Of a stretch of DNA of 64,000 nucleotides, positions 28,392-38,123 are shown piece by piece; within the stretch, counting starts at the first letter, position 1; every line of letters begins with the position of its first letter. The translations under genes and the position numbers were made by a program. The DNA is from Candidatus Methylopumilus turicensis (GTDB lineage: Bacteria; Pseudomonadota; Gammaproteobacteria; Burkholderiales; Methylophilaceae): assembly GCF_000953015.1 (NCBI RefSeq), contig NZ_LN794158.1, positions 1,426,001-1,490,000 on the forward strand, in the 5' to 3' direction. The notes below the pieces were generated by a model, which did no database searches, was not told the DNA's origin, and was given only the letters and a program-made list of their open reading frames with translations.

Positions 28392-28418
28392 ATATGGGGC
28401 AGATATCGATTATTTCAA
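28392..28418 (-). promoter_or_regulatory. Heat-shock (RpoH, sigma-32) promoter of clpB
   Basis: On the minus strand TTGAAA (28418-28413) is followed after 13 bases by CCCCATAT (28399-28392), matching the sigma-32 pattern CTTGAAA-N(11-16)-CCCCATNT at nearly every position. It lies just upstream of clpB. Confidence 0.85.
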
Positions 28419-28432
28419 TGGGGATCAGCGAT

Positions 28433-28909
28433 TTAGAATTGACTTGCCCAGCTTTTGAGCCAAAGCAAATCAGGACTACCGCTGATGGCTTTGACTTGAT
28501 GCGAGCGATCATAATAGTAAGTGCGTGGAAGCTCGCCATACCATGCTTTATCAACGCTGTATCTCAAGCGCTCTTCATCAGGCTCTGAAAATTGCCAGGC
28601 GTCATAAGCAACCGGCAATCGAATTTTTTTCAGCGCGTTGACCACTTCTTGTGAGGTGCTCAGGCCATCTGTATTGACTAATACCAAGTGAACTTTAGGA
28701 TGCTGTTTGACAAGCTCTCCTAGGGTGGTGAGTTCATCCAAGCAATAATTACAGTCCAAGGACCAAAAAGCCAAAATCAAGGGCTGGCCTTGGTAAGCCT
28801 TTTCAATGGCTAATCGGCTAGCACCAACAAATGGCTTGAGTGGCTTAGCGTCAACCTGATGACTTAACAACAAACCAAGAAGTAAAAAGAGCCTCAACAT
28901 TTGCTTCAT
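28433..28909 (-). CDS. Periplasmic thioredoxin-like protein (TlpA/redoxin type)
   Basis: A 158-residue protein with signal peptide (MKQMLRLFLLLGLLLSHQVDA). A thioredoxin-like fold follows with LILAFWSLDCNYCLDELTTL, active site CNYC. The start at 28909 overlaps the stop of the upstream gene as ATGA, which settles it against longer frames. It is last in the TonB-receptor operon and could reduce disulfides or deliver metal in the periplasm. Substrate unknown. Confidence 0.85.
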   Translation of the reverse strand: MKQMLRLFLLLGLLLSHQVDAKPLKPFVGASRLAIEKAYQGQPLILAFWSLDCNYCLDELTTLGELVKQHPKVHLVLVNTDGLSTSQEVVNALKKIRLPVAYDAWQFSEPDEERLRYSVDKAWYGELPRTYYYDRSHQVKAISGSPDLLWLKSWASQF

Positions 28910-30105
28910 AACGCAACCTTTAACCATACAAAACCATCGGATTCGGTATTCCACGCCAGATAGGCTTTTGCCTCTTTCAACAACAATTGTGGGTAATCCG
29001 ACTTGCCTTTGGTTTGCTTAATCACAATCGGCGCGTCCCAAGAGCGACCACCATCGTTGGACTTAGCAAGTTTTATTAGACTGGCTGTCTCCGTCATCTC
29101 CTTCCAAGCAAGCCACACCTGTTCCCCATCACTTATTAAAGCAGGATGTCCCGCCTGACTATTCGCATCGCCGAAGCGCTTTGCCGGAGAAGAAACCCAA
29201 GCTTCGCCATCCATGCGGGCATAAAACAAGCCAGCTTTATCACCGCCATCAAACCATGCCATGTGATAACCCCAGTCGCCACCTCTAGCAATAGCTGGGC
29301 CATGATGCGGACATGCATCAATCTTCCAATTGCCAAAACTAGCGCGATGAATTGTTGGATTCGTTGCGTTGACGCTTACTTTGGCCATTGCATGGTCGCG
29401 CACACCACCATCAAAAAGATGGCGCCACATCATCACCGCATCGCCTTGTTCATTTGCCATTATTGCAATGCGGCAACACTCACAGCTGCTATCTGCGACT
29501 TTACGTTCTGGACTAAAACTTGCCCCAGCGTCGTCTGAAAACGCATAATAAATCGCGGCACCTTCATAAGCTTGCTTGGCTTTTTTTGCTGCAATCAAAT
29601 CACGTTTATCTACCCAAGCCACATATATTCGGCCGGATGGCGAGACTGCTAGACCATCAAAGCGGTGGGTAATCTCAGCGCGGTCTTGATGCACAATACT
29701 CGGCTGTGAAAAGGTTTTGCCGCCATCAGTCGACCGCGAAAACCAAATATAACCGCTATAGGGCGTTGGTAAAGCTTGCGTCCAAGTCACATAAATATTG
29801 CCATTTTTAGCAATAGCCATTTTGGGACGTGCATCACCATCTGTGCCAACTTTGTGGGCTTGCTGATTTAGTTTTTTCGGTGCTGAAAATACTAAAGGCG
29901 AACTCGCTGTCGCCTTGTCGACCAGCACAAAGCCATCTTTAACACTCACACGCCAAAGATTATCTTGCCCATCAAGCGCGACTGAGACCGCCAATGGTGG
30001 TCCATGGTCGTGGCCCTCATGGGCCTCAGCATTGAATGCCAGCGCCATCACTAAAGCCAAACTCAATAGTAGTTTTATCGTTTTCATTACTTTCATAAAT
30101 CCCAT
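28906..30105 (-). CDS. Secreted BNR/sialidase-fold protein with CxCC motif
   Basis: A 399-residue protein with signal peptide (hydrophobic about 9-26, then AEAHEGHDHG, a His-rich start). The body has repeated Asp-box-like motifs (STDGGKTFSQ, SDDAGASFSP, SNDGGRSWDA), characteristic of the six-bladed sialidase/BNR propeller. A SCECCRIAI stretch at about 208-216 may bind a metal or form disulfides. The catalytic Arg triad and Tyr/Glu of true sialidases were not recognised. Sandwiched between a TonB receptor and a thioredoxin-like gene, it probably works in outer-membrane metal uptake. Start uncertain within the first seven residues. Confidence 0.78.
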   Translation of the reverse strand: MGFMKVMKTIKLLLSLALVMALAFNAEAHEGHDHGPPLAVSVALDGQDNLWRVSVKDGFVLVDKATASSPLVFSAPKKLNQQAHKVGTDGDARPKMAIAKNGNIYVTWTQALPTPYSGYIWFSRSTDGGKTFSQPSIVHQDRAEITHRFDGLAVSPSGRIYVAWVDKRDLIAAKKAKQAYEGAAIYYAFSDDAGASFSPERKVADSSCECCRIAIMANEQGDAVMMWRHLFDGGVRDHAMAKVSVNATNPTIHRASFGNWKIDACPHHGPAIARGGDWGYHMAWFDGGDKAGLFYARMDGEAWVSSPAKRFGDANSQAGHPALISDGEQVWLAWKEMTETASLIKLAKSNDGGRSWDAPIVIKQTKGKSDYPQLLLKEAKAYLAWNTESDGFVWLKVAL

Positions 30106-30114
30106 TATACAAAC

Positions 30115-32436
30115 TTAATAATCAAATTTAATTTGGGCGTACAAAGTACGTTGTGGCAATGGATGCGAAACATAAGCTTTATAGTTAGTCAGATTATCTA
30201 TCCCAACAGAAGCCATCCAGCGGTCAGCAAATTTATAGTTGGCTTTCACATCCATCAAGAAAAACTGACTCGCTGCTCGATAAGTGTCAGGGTTCACATC
30301 CGAGTTATCCAGGTTAATATATTGTCTGCCGCTATAACGCGCACCTACACTGACTGTGAAATCGTCACTCACATGGTAAGTGGCGACTGCTTTATACAGC
30401 TGTTTAGGAATTCTGGGTGCATTTTTGCCCACATAGACGGGGGCCGCATCATCCTGCAAAACTTTCGCATCAGTCCAAGTGGCATTGGCACGAATATCTA
30501 AGCCGGAAATAAAGACATCTTTCCACTCTGTTGCCGCCTCTAATCCGTAGGTACGAATATGGTCTACGTTTTGTGTAAATGTACAAGGAGTCATTGTGTT
30601 AACGGTTGGACAATTTAAAGTGTTTACCGTTTGAGTCTGCGAAAGCAAAGCATCGTATTTGTGCTCATTAAAAGCGCTTAGACGAATTAATCCATTAGAA
30701 AAACGCCTTTCTGCTGTTAACTCGGCTGATAGCACCTCCTCTGGTTTAAGATTTGGATTGTTGACGACCATACTGCCGCCTACGGTCAACTGCTGATAAA
30801 GTTCTGTCACTGTAGGGAAACGGAAAGCTTGTCCAAATGCAGCCCTAAAACCCCAAGCAGGCTGTGGTTCAAAGCTTAAAGAGATTTTCGGTGAAAATTT
30901 ATTAGAGTATTTATCTTGATAATTGGCAACACTTGTTGTGGATTGATTACGCCCTTCACTAGCCCGCCAAAACTCCTGACGCGCACCCAAGGTTAAAGCC
31001 CATCGGGGGTTGAGTTGCCATTTATCCTGCACATAGACAGCCTGAGTTTGCGTATCGCCTTGAGAAGATGCGTTAAAGTTACCCTTGCTAATCGCAGACC
31101 AGTCAGCACTATTCGTCGTTGTACTGCGTAATTGATAATCATCAATATGGTAGCCAACATCCAAGGTATGATTTCGTGGACGCAAAGTTCCACGCGCATC
31201 AAACACTGTCCAGCCTGTGCCTGACAAATCAGTCACGACACCACTGCGGTCGATATAGGGGTTGCCCGTACTGATTCTAGCGCTCGCATTAAGGTCTTTT
31301 TGATAATCATAATCAGACAAATTAAACTGCCAATCAAAAAAGCCTTTGGTATTCGATTTCAATTCCAGAGCTTGCATGATGTGCAAAGCATCTGTCTTTC
31401 CTGGGCTAATGGCAGGAAGTGTATATTTAGCGCCATTAAAGCTCACATCTCCTGCATATACAGGGTTTCCATTCGTATCCTTGAGATAACTTTGAACGTC
31501 AGTCTTTCCATCAATGTCCCATAAGCCGATGGTATAAGCCGCTTTAATTTCAGGTGTAAAGTCGTAAGTCGCCTTAAATTTGGTATTAATTTGCTCACTT
31601 TTATCAATGCTCGTTGCGCCAAAAATAACACGACTCTTATTTTTTTCGCTGATATCTTGGTATGCACCTGTTACAAGAGTTCCTCCAGCAGAAGGACTTT
31701 TTACGTCACTGAAGGCATAATCCATAGGCTGACCAGTATTTTCTAGCCTATCCACACCTAATCTAAAGCTAAAATCATTGATTTTATCTCCGACCGAAGC
31801 ACTTTGATGATTACCCCAATTCGTCACATCAGTGCCATACAACTTAAAGTTCTGTACAAAACTTTGTACATTGGCATGTGCCTCAAACTTTTCAGGCATA
31901 CGTGTATGAATACTGATCACACCGCCAAAGGAATTACCTGCATAAAGTGAAGAGAATGGTCCATACATCATGCTGATGCTTTCAATTTCTTCAGGACTTA
32001 CCATGCCCCAGCGAGGCGGATAGGAAAAGGAGTTACCAAGCAGGTTGGAAAGCAATATGCCATCGGCATAAAGCAAGCTTTGGGCACTAGAGATGGCGCC
32101 AATCGTGCGTGTCGCAATAATCCCATTACGGTCTCCAATGAAACGCTCACGCACTTGAATGCTTGGTAAATACTTCATTGTTTGGGCTGGTGTGGCGGCA
32201 TTCACGCTGTCTTGTATTTGTTGTCTATCGTAAGTTTCAACGGTAGCGGGATACTTCATAATGCGGCTATCAATCGCGGGTGCACGCACTTCAACATTTT
32301 GAATCTTAAGTTCCTCATCAATTGCGAGGGCTTGTTGGCTAAATGCAGTGAGAATAGTCAGCGCAGGAATTGTAATGTGGCGACCCCATGGGGCATTTTT
32401 TGCCTCAAAAAGCGCTTTAATTTGTAAGTGAGTCAT
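30115..32436 (-). CDS. TonB-dependent outer-membrane receptor
   Basis: A 773-residue receptor with signal peptide (about 1-38, QQALA-I). A plug domain follows (EIESISMMYGPFSSLYAGNSFGG is part of the conserved plug end) and then a 22-stranded barrel ending in the aromatic LYAQIKFDY. TonB-box-like residues EELKIQNVEV lie just after the signal. It resembles copper/other siderophore-free receptors of the OprC/copper type, by locus rather than by a diagnostic motif. ATG at 32436, with GAG 6 bases before it, is preferred over TTG at 32448. It starts 87 bases after the DUF2946-type gene. Confidence 0.9.
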   Translation of the reverse strand: MTHLQIKALFEAKNAPWGRHITIPALTILTAFSQQALAIDEELKIQNVEVRAPAIDSRIMKYPATVETYDRQQIQDSVNAATPAQTMKYLPSIQVRERFIGDRNGIIATRTIGAISSAQSLLYADGILLSNLLGNSFSYPPRWGMVSPEEIESISMMYGPFSSLYAGNSFGGVISIHTRMPEKFEAHANVQSFVQNFKLYGTDVTNWGNHQSASVGDKINDFSFRLGVDRLENTGQPMDYAFSDVKSPSAGGTLVTGAYQDISEKNKSRVIFGATSIDKSEQINTKFKATYDFTPEIKAAYTIGLWDIDGKTDVQSYLKDTNGNPVYAGDVSFNGAKYTLPAISPGKTDALHIMQALELKSNTKGFFDWQFNLSDYDYQKDLNASARISTGNPYIDRSGVVTDLSGTGWTVFDARGTLRPRNHTLDVGYHIDDYQLRSTTTNSADWSAISKGNFNASSQGDTQTQAVYVQDKWQLNPRWALTLGARQEFWRASEGRNQSTTSVANYQDKYSNKFSPKISLSFEPQPAWGFRAAFGQAFRFPTVTELYQQLTVGGSMVVNNPNLKPEEVLSAELTAERRFSNGLIRLSAFNEHKYDALLSQTQTVNTLNCPTVNTMTPCTFTQNVDHIRTYGLEAATEWKDVFISGLDIRANATWTDAKVLQDDAAPVYVGKNAPRIPKQLYKAVATYHVSDDFTVSVGARYSGRQYINLDNSDVNPDTYRAASQFFLMDVKANYKFADRWMASVGIDNLTNYKAYVSHPLPQRTLYAQIKFDY

Positions 32437-32520
32437 TGGGCATCTCAATCAAAAATCCAAAGAAAAGATGCGTTAATCGATAGGCGCGATTAAGCGCTTA
32501 CGCATCAATAAAAAAACTCA

Positions 32521-32925
32521 TTAGATTGAGAGTGCGGGTGGGGCGTGCGAGGGAGGGGTGACTTGGTGAAAGGCGCTTGGTAAAACTTGAGCATGAATTT
32601 CAATAAGCTGAGTTGCATTAATTTCTGCTAAGAATAATGTAATTGGGGAGGTTGGAATAGCAGTACTGCCCGCATGCGTTGCACAATAAGGGCAATGCTC
32701 AAAATGCATAGCCACTTGATTTTGGCTTGGGGCTTTTTGCGTATCTACGGCTAAATCAACCGCAATCAATCGCTTTGTGCCTTGCGCGCTACAAATCTCT
32801 TGCAACATGGTTGGCCGATTATTTTTTACTGAAAAAGCATGAGAAATGCTAGGGGCTAGCGACGCAAAAACGACTGCCGCGATGGCAATCCAGCTGGTTA
32901 ATCTCTTTGCATAGCGCGTAAACAT
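32521..32925 (-). CDS. DUF2946-type secreted protein
   Basis: A 134-residue protein with a signal peptide or anchor (about 10-29) and the segment HFEHCPYCATHAGS, a Cys-x2-Cys/His motif that fits DUF2946 proteins, then a Pro-rich C-terminus PPSHAPPALSI. DUF2946 genes commonly accompany TonB-dependent copper receptors and are thought to be copper-responsive. It immediately precedes the receptor gene on the same strand. The protein at 8835-9197 has a similar layout. Metal binding is inferred. Confidence 0.8.
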   Translation of the reverse strand: MFTRYAKRLTSWIAIAAVVFASLAPSISHAFSVKNNRPTMLQEICSAQGTKRLIAVDLAVDTQKAPSQNQVAMHFEHCPYCATHAGSTAIPTSPITLFLAEINATQLIEIHAQVLPSAFHQVTPPSHAPPALSI

Positions 32926-32965
32926 CAGATGATTATACTTTAGGGTGGGCTAAAAGCGCTATCGC

Positions 32966-33847
32966 CTAAAAAACTTTCAAATATCGCAAAGTAAGTCGCT
33001 GATCTTCAAAATAACCATTTTCTGTTTTGATATCACTACCATATTGCACAGTGAAGCGCCCAATAGGGTATTTGGCCCTGGCAAACACTTGATAGCGTTG
33101 GATGTCTTTTGCATTATCCTGTTTGACACCATCGATTGTTCCTTCTGCACCGAGTGTATAGAAGTAGCTCGCTGAGACCTCATAGACGGGTGTTAACGCG
33201 TAACTCAACCCCACTTGCGCATTATATTGCGCACTTTGTTGAAGCTTGGTTTGTCTTGCTTGGTATAAATACTCCGCATTATCTCCAGTCCACACTACAT
33301 CCAATGCGGCCATTACATTCAACTTATCAGCAATTGGCTGTTGATAAGCTGCCTGCAAAGCCGTTCTGTAGACATTCTCTCCAACGTTAAAGTAACGATT
33401 TTTATCGTAACTTCCTATGGGTAAAGAAAGATATGCCCCAAGGGCAAAATATCGATGGGTTTCACGATTGGCATAGGGCCAATAGGCTAATAAAAAAGTG
33501 GTGTCCCCTAATCCAGAGTCACTTGATAGTCCAGCAAGAGACTTTTGCGGGTGAACAGCTCCCATTGGCACATTCGCATAAACATAGGCGGGTTGGTTTG
33601 CAATGGTGAATGAATGACCCAAACGCCATTGGTAAACATCTGAAGAGATTTGCCCAGAACCATCTGTCTTAATCCCGGCTTTGAAAAAATCACTGCGCTC
33701 GGAATGCTGATAAGTCAATTGTATGGTACTGATGCCAGGAGGCGGCGGACGTGCATCGTTAGGCTGCAAATCAATCGCTAGCGCTTCATAAGATTGCAGC
33801 GCGAACAAAAAGCTGATGAGGGTAAATTTTAAGGAGTAACACTTCAT
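32966..33847 (-). CDS. Outer-membrane barrel, MetA-pathway/transporter-like
   Basis: A protein of 293 residues with signal peptide (MKCYSLKFTLISFLFALQSY, then EALA-I) followed by a beta-rich body (PPPPGISTIQLTYQHS, GLGDTTFLLAYWPY, YLSLPIGSYD) that resembles the PF13557 phenol_MetA_deg outer-membrane family, ending YLKVF. The role of the family is uncharacterised; a channel for hydrophobic or organic compounds is a guess. An ATG at 33871 would add eight residues; the shorter form gives a better signal peptide. It lies upstream of the DUF2946-type and TonB genes. Confidence 0.78.
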   Translation of the reverse strand: MKCYSLKFTLISFLFALQSYEALAIDLQPNDARPPPPGISTIQLTYQHSERSDFFKAGIKTDGSGQISSDVYQWRLGHSFTIANQPAYVYANVPMGAVHPQKSLAGLSSDSGLGDTTFLLAYWPYANRETHRYFALGAYLSLPIGSYDKNRYFNVGENVYRTALQAAYQQPIADKLNVMAALDVVWTGDNAEYLYQARQTKLQQSAQYNAQVGLSYALTPVYEVSASYFYTLGAEGTIDGVKQDNAKDIQRYQVFARAKYPIGRFTVQYGSDIKTENGYFEDQRLTLRYLKVF

Positions 33848-33886
33848 GCTAGGCTTTTCACAATCGCGCATTTAAAGACTTTGATT

Positions 33887-34345
33887 CTAGCGCTGAGGAT
33901 TTTTAAAACCATCAATCAATAGCAATACAACACCGCCAGTGATTGCGGAATCGGCCACATTAAATGCTGGCCAATAAAAAGCTTGGTAATGGAAGAATAG
34001 GAAATCCACCACATAGCCCAAAGTCAGCCTATCGTAGAGGTTGCCTAACGCCCCACCCAACACCAGCGCAATCGCAAAACAAAATAGCTTTTGCTCAGGA
34101 TTTTTACGCAGCAAATAGACCATAACAGCGGAAGCGACAATCGCCACAGCCGCAAAAAAGAAATGCTGCCAACCACCTTGATTTGCTAAAAAACTAAACG
34201 CCGCACCTTCATTATGAAAGCGAACCAAATCAAAGAACGAAGAGATTTGAACGCGTTCGCCATATTCAAACGCCTGCTGAATAAGATGTTTGGTGTAAAC
34301 GTCTATCGCAATCACAATCCCGCTAAGGCTTAACCATTTACGCAT
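33887..34345 (-). CDS. lspA: Lipoprotein signal peptidase (signal peptidase II)
   Basis: A 152-residue aspartyl protease with four membrane helices that removes signal peptides of lipoproteins. Conserved segments are [15 protein letters not shown] (first catalytic Asp) and [11 protein letters not shown] (second). The ATG at 34345 overlaps the ileS stop by 8 bases. It is in the ileS-lspA pair conserved in proteobacteria. A TTG at 34369 would add eight unlikely residues. Confidence 0.97.
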   Translation of the reverse strand: MRKWLSLSGIVIAIDVYTKHLIQQAFEYGERVQISSFFDLVRFHNEGAAFSFLANQGGWQHFFFAAVAIVASAVMVYLLRKNPEQKLFCFAIALVLGGALGNLYDRLTLGYVVDFLFFHYQAFYWPAFNVADSAITGGVVLLLIDGFKNPQR

Positions 34346-37160
34346 GGGTACGCTTTTCACCTTGACCAAATAAATTGCTCACACAGCGACCACAAATCGT
34401 TGGGTGCTCAGCGCTTGCGCCTACATCCTCACGATAATGCCAGCAACGGTCACATTTAGCGTGTTTGCTTGCCGCAACCTTGAATGTCAAACCTGAACCT
34501 GATTGCTTTTCAAGATTCGCTTGCGAAGTAATCAATACAAAATGAAGCGCATCTTCCATACGAGCAAGTGAATCATAAGCAGCGCCATCCGCAGCAATGC
34601 TGATTTCAGCCTGCAATGAAGAACCCACCTCACCTGCACCACGTTTTTCTTCAATTGCCTTATTGGCTAACGCACGCACTTCGATAATGTTTTTCCAGTC
34701 GTCGATTTGGGCATCGCTCAAACCATGCGCAGGCAAGTCATACCAAAGCTCTTCGAATACGGTTGCGTCTTTATCCAAGCCTAATGTTTGCCAAATCTCG
34801 TTAGCCGTAAAGCTCAAGATAGGCGCCATCAAACGCATCATGGTTTGGGTAATGTGATACAAAGCGCTTTGCGCCGCACGACGAGCATGTGACTTTTCAC
34901 CCGTGGTATAGAGACGGTCTTTAAGAATGTCTAAATAAAAACTGCCTAAATCTTCAGAGCAGAAGCCCACAAATTTTTGCACCGCCAAGTGAAACTCATA
35001 ACGATCAAAATCCGCCAAGACTTCTGTTTGTAATTTCGCTGTAAGCACAAGTGCATAACGGTCAATTTCAAGCCATTGGTCAACGGGCAGTAAATCTTTG
35101 CTTGCATCAAAGTCAGCTAAATTGGCCATTAAGAAACGTAAAGTATTACGAATGCGGCGATAGCTTTCTGCCACGCGCTTGAGAATCTCATCAGAAATCG
35201 TCAGTTCACCTGAGTAATCAGTCGATGCTACCCACAAACGTAAGATGTCGGCACCGTAAGTATCCATTACCTTTTGCGGCGCAACCACGTTGCCTTTGGA
35301 TTTACTCATTTTGTGACCAGCACCATCCACCACAAAACCATGCGTGAGCAGGGCTTCGTAAGGGGCGCGGCCATCAATCGCACACCCTGTTAAAAGTGAG
35401 CTTTGGAACCAACCACGATGTTGGTCTGAACCTTCTAAATACAAAGCAGCAGGGTGTTTTAATTCTGGACGACGTTTAAGCACAGCCGCATGCGTTGAGC
35501 CCGAATCAAACCAAACGTCTAAAGTATCAGTCACTTTTTTGTATTGGTCTGCGTTTTCTGGTGCATGTTTGGCCAAGAAAGCAGCGGCATCTAAACTAAA
35601 CCAAGCTTCAACGCCTGTTTGCTCTGTCAGCAAAGCAGCTTGTTCTAATAACTCAGCTGTTTTTGGATGTGGCTCGCCAGTTTCTTTGTGCACGAATAGT
35701 GGCATCGGCACGCCCCAATTTCGTTGGCGTGAAACACACCAATCAGGACGGTTTTTAATCATGGCCTCTAAACGCGCACGACCCCAACTCGGGAAAAACT
35801 CGGTTTCATCGACAGCTTTATTGGCATACTCACGCAGGCTTTTACCCGATGCGTCTGTTTCATTCATGCCAATAAACCATTGGTGTGTAGCCAATTGCAT
35901 GAGTGGCGTTTTATGGCGCCAGCAATGGGGGAAGCTATGGTTTAGGCGGGCGCTTGCAACTAAAGCGCCACTTTCTTGCATCAAACCTAAAATCACCTTA
36001 TTTGCGTCTTGACGACTTAAACCACGAATCGCCTCAAGCTCAACTAAATCACTAGTAAAAAATTTACCGTCTGCACCAATGAGAACACGTGGTTTTTCTT
36101 GCGGGAAGTTAGCACGCATGACCAACCAGTCATCATTACCATGCGCAGCAGCGGTATGCACCAAGCCAGTACCAGCTTCAGTGGTCACATGCTCGCCACA
36201 AATGACTGGCACTTGGCGCTTATCAAAAGGGTGATTTAACTGAATACCATTTAAGGCAGCACCTTTGCATGACGCGAGTGTTTTAGCATCCTCTTCACCA
36301 TATCGCGTTAATGTTGCTTGCGCTAAATCATGGCCAAGAATTAACAAACCTTTGCTGGTTTGAATGAGGTCATAATCCAACTCAGGATGCACACTCACGG
36401 CTTGGTTGGCAGGCAGAGTCCAAGGTGTCGTCGTCCAAATCACGGCAAAAACATCGCCCAAGATTTCAATGCCAAACGCTTTGTTTAAGTCAGGCTGATT
36501 GCCTGACACTTTAAAGCCCACATCAATCGCTGGTGAGTTCACATCTTCATATTCAACTTCAGCCTCTGCCAGTGCAGAACCACAATCTACGCACCAATGC
36601 ACAGGTTTACTGCCTTGATACAAATAGCCGTTTTTATAAATATCACCTAAAGCGCGCATGATGTCGGCTTCAGTTTTAAAATCCATGGTGAGATAAGGAT
36701 TATCCCAATCGCCCAACACGCCCAAACGTACGAAGTCTTTCTTTTGGCGTTCCACTTGTTCTTTTGCATAGTCACGGCAAAGCTCGCGGAATTTAGCTGG
36801 GGCAATTTCCTTACCGTGATTTTTCTCAACCACCAACTCAATCGGCAAGCCGTGGCAATCCCAACCTGGCACATAAGGGGCATCAAAACCGCTCATGGTT
36901 TTAGATTTAACGATAATGTCTTTAAGAATTTTATTCACCGCATGACCGATATGAATATCGCCGTTTGCGTAGGGCGGGCCATCATGCAAAATAAATTTAG
37001 GTTTACCCGCGCGCGCTTTGCGAATGCGCTCATAGAGCTTTTTATCTTGCCATTCTTTAAGCCACGCTGGTTCACGCTTAGCCAAGTCGCCACGCATAGG
37101 GAAGCTGGTCTCAGGGAGATTGAGCTTATATTTCGAGTCTTGTTTTGAATCTTCAGTCAT
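34338..37160 (-). CDS. ileS: Isoleucyl-tRNA synthetase
   Basis: A 940-residue class I aminoacyl-tRNA synthetase. The HIGH motif appears as [11 protein letters not shown] near residue 70, KMSKSKGN near 605, the editing CP1 domain lies between, and a C-terminal zinc finger reads [10 protein letters not shown]...CGRCV. Length is typical. The ribF gene begins upstream on the same strand, a conserved order (ribF-ileS-lspA). Confidence 0.99.
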   Translation of the reverse strand: MTEDSKQDSKYKLNLPETSFPMRGDLAKREPAWLKEWQDKKLYERIRKARAGKPKFILHDGPPYANGDIHIGHAVNKILKDIIVKSKTMSGFDAPYVPGWDCHGLPIELVVEKNHGKEIAPAKFRELCRDYAKEQVERQKKDFVRLGVLGDWDNPYLTMDFKTEADIMRALGDIYKNGYLYQGSKPVHWCVDCGSALAEAEVEYEDVNSPAIDVGFKVSGNQPDLNKAFGIEILGDVFAVIWTTTPWTLPANQAVSVHPELDYDLIQTSKGLLILGHDLAQATLTRYGEEDAKTLASCKGAALNGIQLNHPFDKRQVPVICGEHVTTEAGTGLVHTAAAHGNDDWLVMRANFPQEKPRVLIGADGKFFTSDLVELEAIRGLSRQDANKVILGLMQESGALVASARLNHSFPHCWRHKTPLMQLATHQWFIGMNETDASGKSLREYANKAVDETEFFPSWGRARLEAMIKNRPDWCVSRQRNWGVPMPLFVHKETGEPHPKTAELLEQAALLTEQTGVEAWFSLDAAAFLAKHAPENADQYKKVTDTLDVWFDSGSTHAAVLKRRPELKHPAALYLEGSDQHRGWFQSSLLTGCAIDGRAPYEALLTHGFVVDGAGHKMSKSKGNVVAPQKVMDTYGADILRLWVASTDYSGELTISDEILKRVAESYRRIRNTLRFLMANLADFDASKDLLPVDQWLEIDRYALVLTAKLQTEVLADFDRYEFHLAVQKFVGFCSEDLGSFYLDILKDRLYTTGEKSHARRAAQSALYHITQTMMRLMAPILSFTANEIWQTLGLDKDATVFEELWYDLPAHGLSDAQIDDWKNIIEVRALANKAIEEKRGAGEVGSSLQAEISIAADGAAYDSLARMEDALHFVLITSQANLEKQSGSGLTFKVAASKHAKCDRCWHYREDVGASAEHPTICGRCVSNLFGQGEKRTHA

Positions 37161-37198
37161 GACGAACTTTCGGTTTTTTACTTTTAATTATCTAAATT

Positions 37199-38119
37199 TT
37201 ATTTGAAAAAATGACGTGCCACTTGCACGTCTTTTGCGATTTGGGCTTTTAACGCGTCTAAACCGTCAAATTTCATTTCATCTCGAATTTTATGGAAAAA
37301 CTCGACATGCACATGCTTGTCGTATAAATCACCATCAAAATCAAATAAGTGCACTTCTAACAGCAACTTAGGCACACCAGCAATGGTCGGCCTCACGCCT
37401 AAATTGGCAACGCCATTCAAACCGTTTAATTTTACTGCATACACACCGGTTAAGGCAGGTCGTTCGTGCCGCATATGCACATTTGCTGTCGGAAACCCTA
37501 GCTTTCTACCTAATTGCGCTCCGTGAATCACTTTGCCACTAATACTATAAGGACGACCAAGTAGATTTTTAGCGACATCAAGCCGACCTGCCGCAAGCGC
37601 ATTTCTTATGCGGGTGCTAGAAACACGCTCACTATCGCCAAGGGATTGCACATCTTCATCGCTTAAATTAACTTGCGGCAGGCTAATGAGATTTAATCCT
37701 GCATTAGCAATATCAACAACGCCGCCACGGCGACCTGCACCGAAACTAAAATCTTCACCCACTAAAACAGTTTTAGCATTGAGCGATTTAATCAAAATAT
37801 CGTTGATAAAAGCTTCACCACTCAAGCTGGCAAAGCGCTGATTAAATCGGCACAAATACACAACATCAACGCCAGCATCTGCAAAGCGCTCTAACTTTTC
37901 TCTTAGTGAGGCTAATCTCGCTGGCGCTTTTTCTGGTGAAAAAAACTCGCGCGGATGCGGATCAAACGTCATCACTGCCATTTGTAATGATTGCGCGCTT
38001 GCCACTGCTTTAAGCTCTTTGAGCAAAGCTTGATGACCTAAATGCACTCCATCAAAATTGCCTATCGCCAATGCACATGGCTGATTACTCTCACTAGGGA
38101 AATGTCTAAGGATTTGCAT
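37199..38119 (-). CDS. ribF: Bifunctional riboflavin kinase/FMN adenylyltransferase
   Basis: A 306-residue enzyme making FMN and FAD. The N-terminal nucleotidyltransferase carries GNFDGVHLGHQALL and VLVGEDFSFG, and SSTRIRNAL. The C-terminal riboflavin kinase part carries GKVIHGAQLGRKLGFPTANV and the family's GVYAVK. Size is normal. It lies between murJ (5-base gap) and ileS. Confidence 0.98.
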   Translation of the reverse strand: MQILRHFPSESNQPCALAIGNFDGVHLGHQALLKELKAVASAQSLQMAVMTFDPHPREFFSPEKAPARLASLREKLERFADAGVDVVYLCRFNQRFASLSGEAFINDILIKSLNAKTVLVGEDFSFGAGRRGGVVDIANAGLNLISLPQVNLSDEDVQSLGDSERVSSTRIRNALAAGRLDVAKNLLGRPYSISGKVIHGAQLGRKLGFPTANVHMRHERPALTGVYAVKLNGLNGVANLGVRPTIAGVPKLLLEVHLFDFDGDLYDKHVHVEFFHKIRDEMKFDGLDALKAQIAKDVQVARHFFK

Positions 38120-38123
38120 TGGA

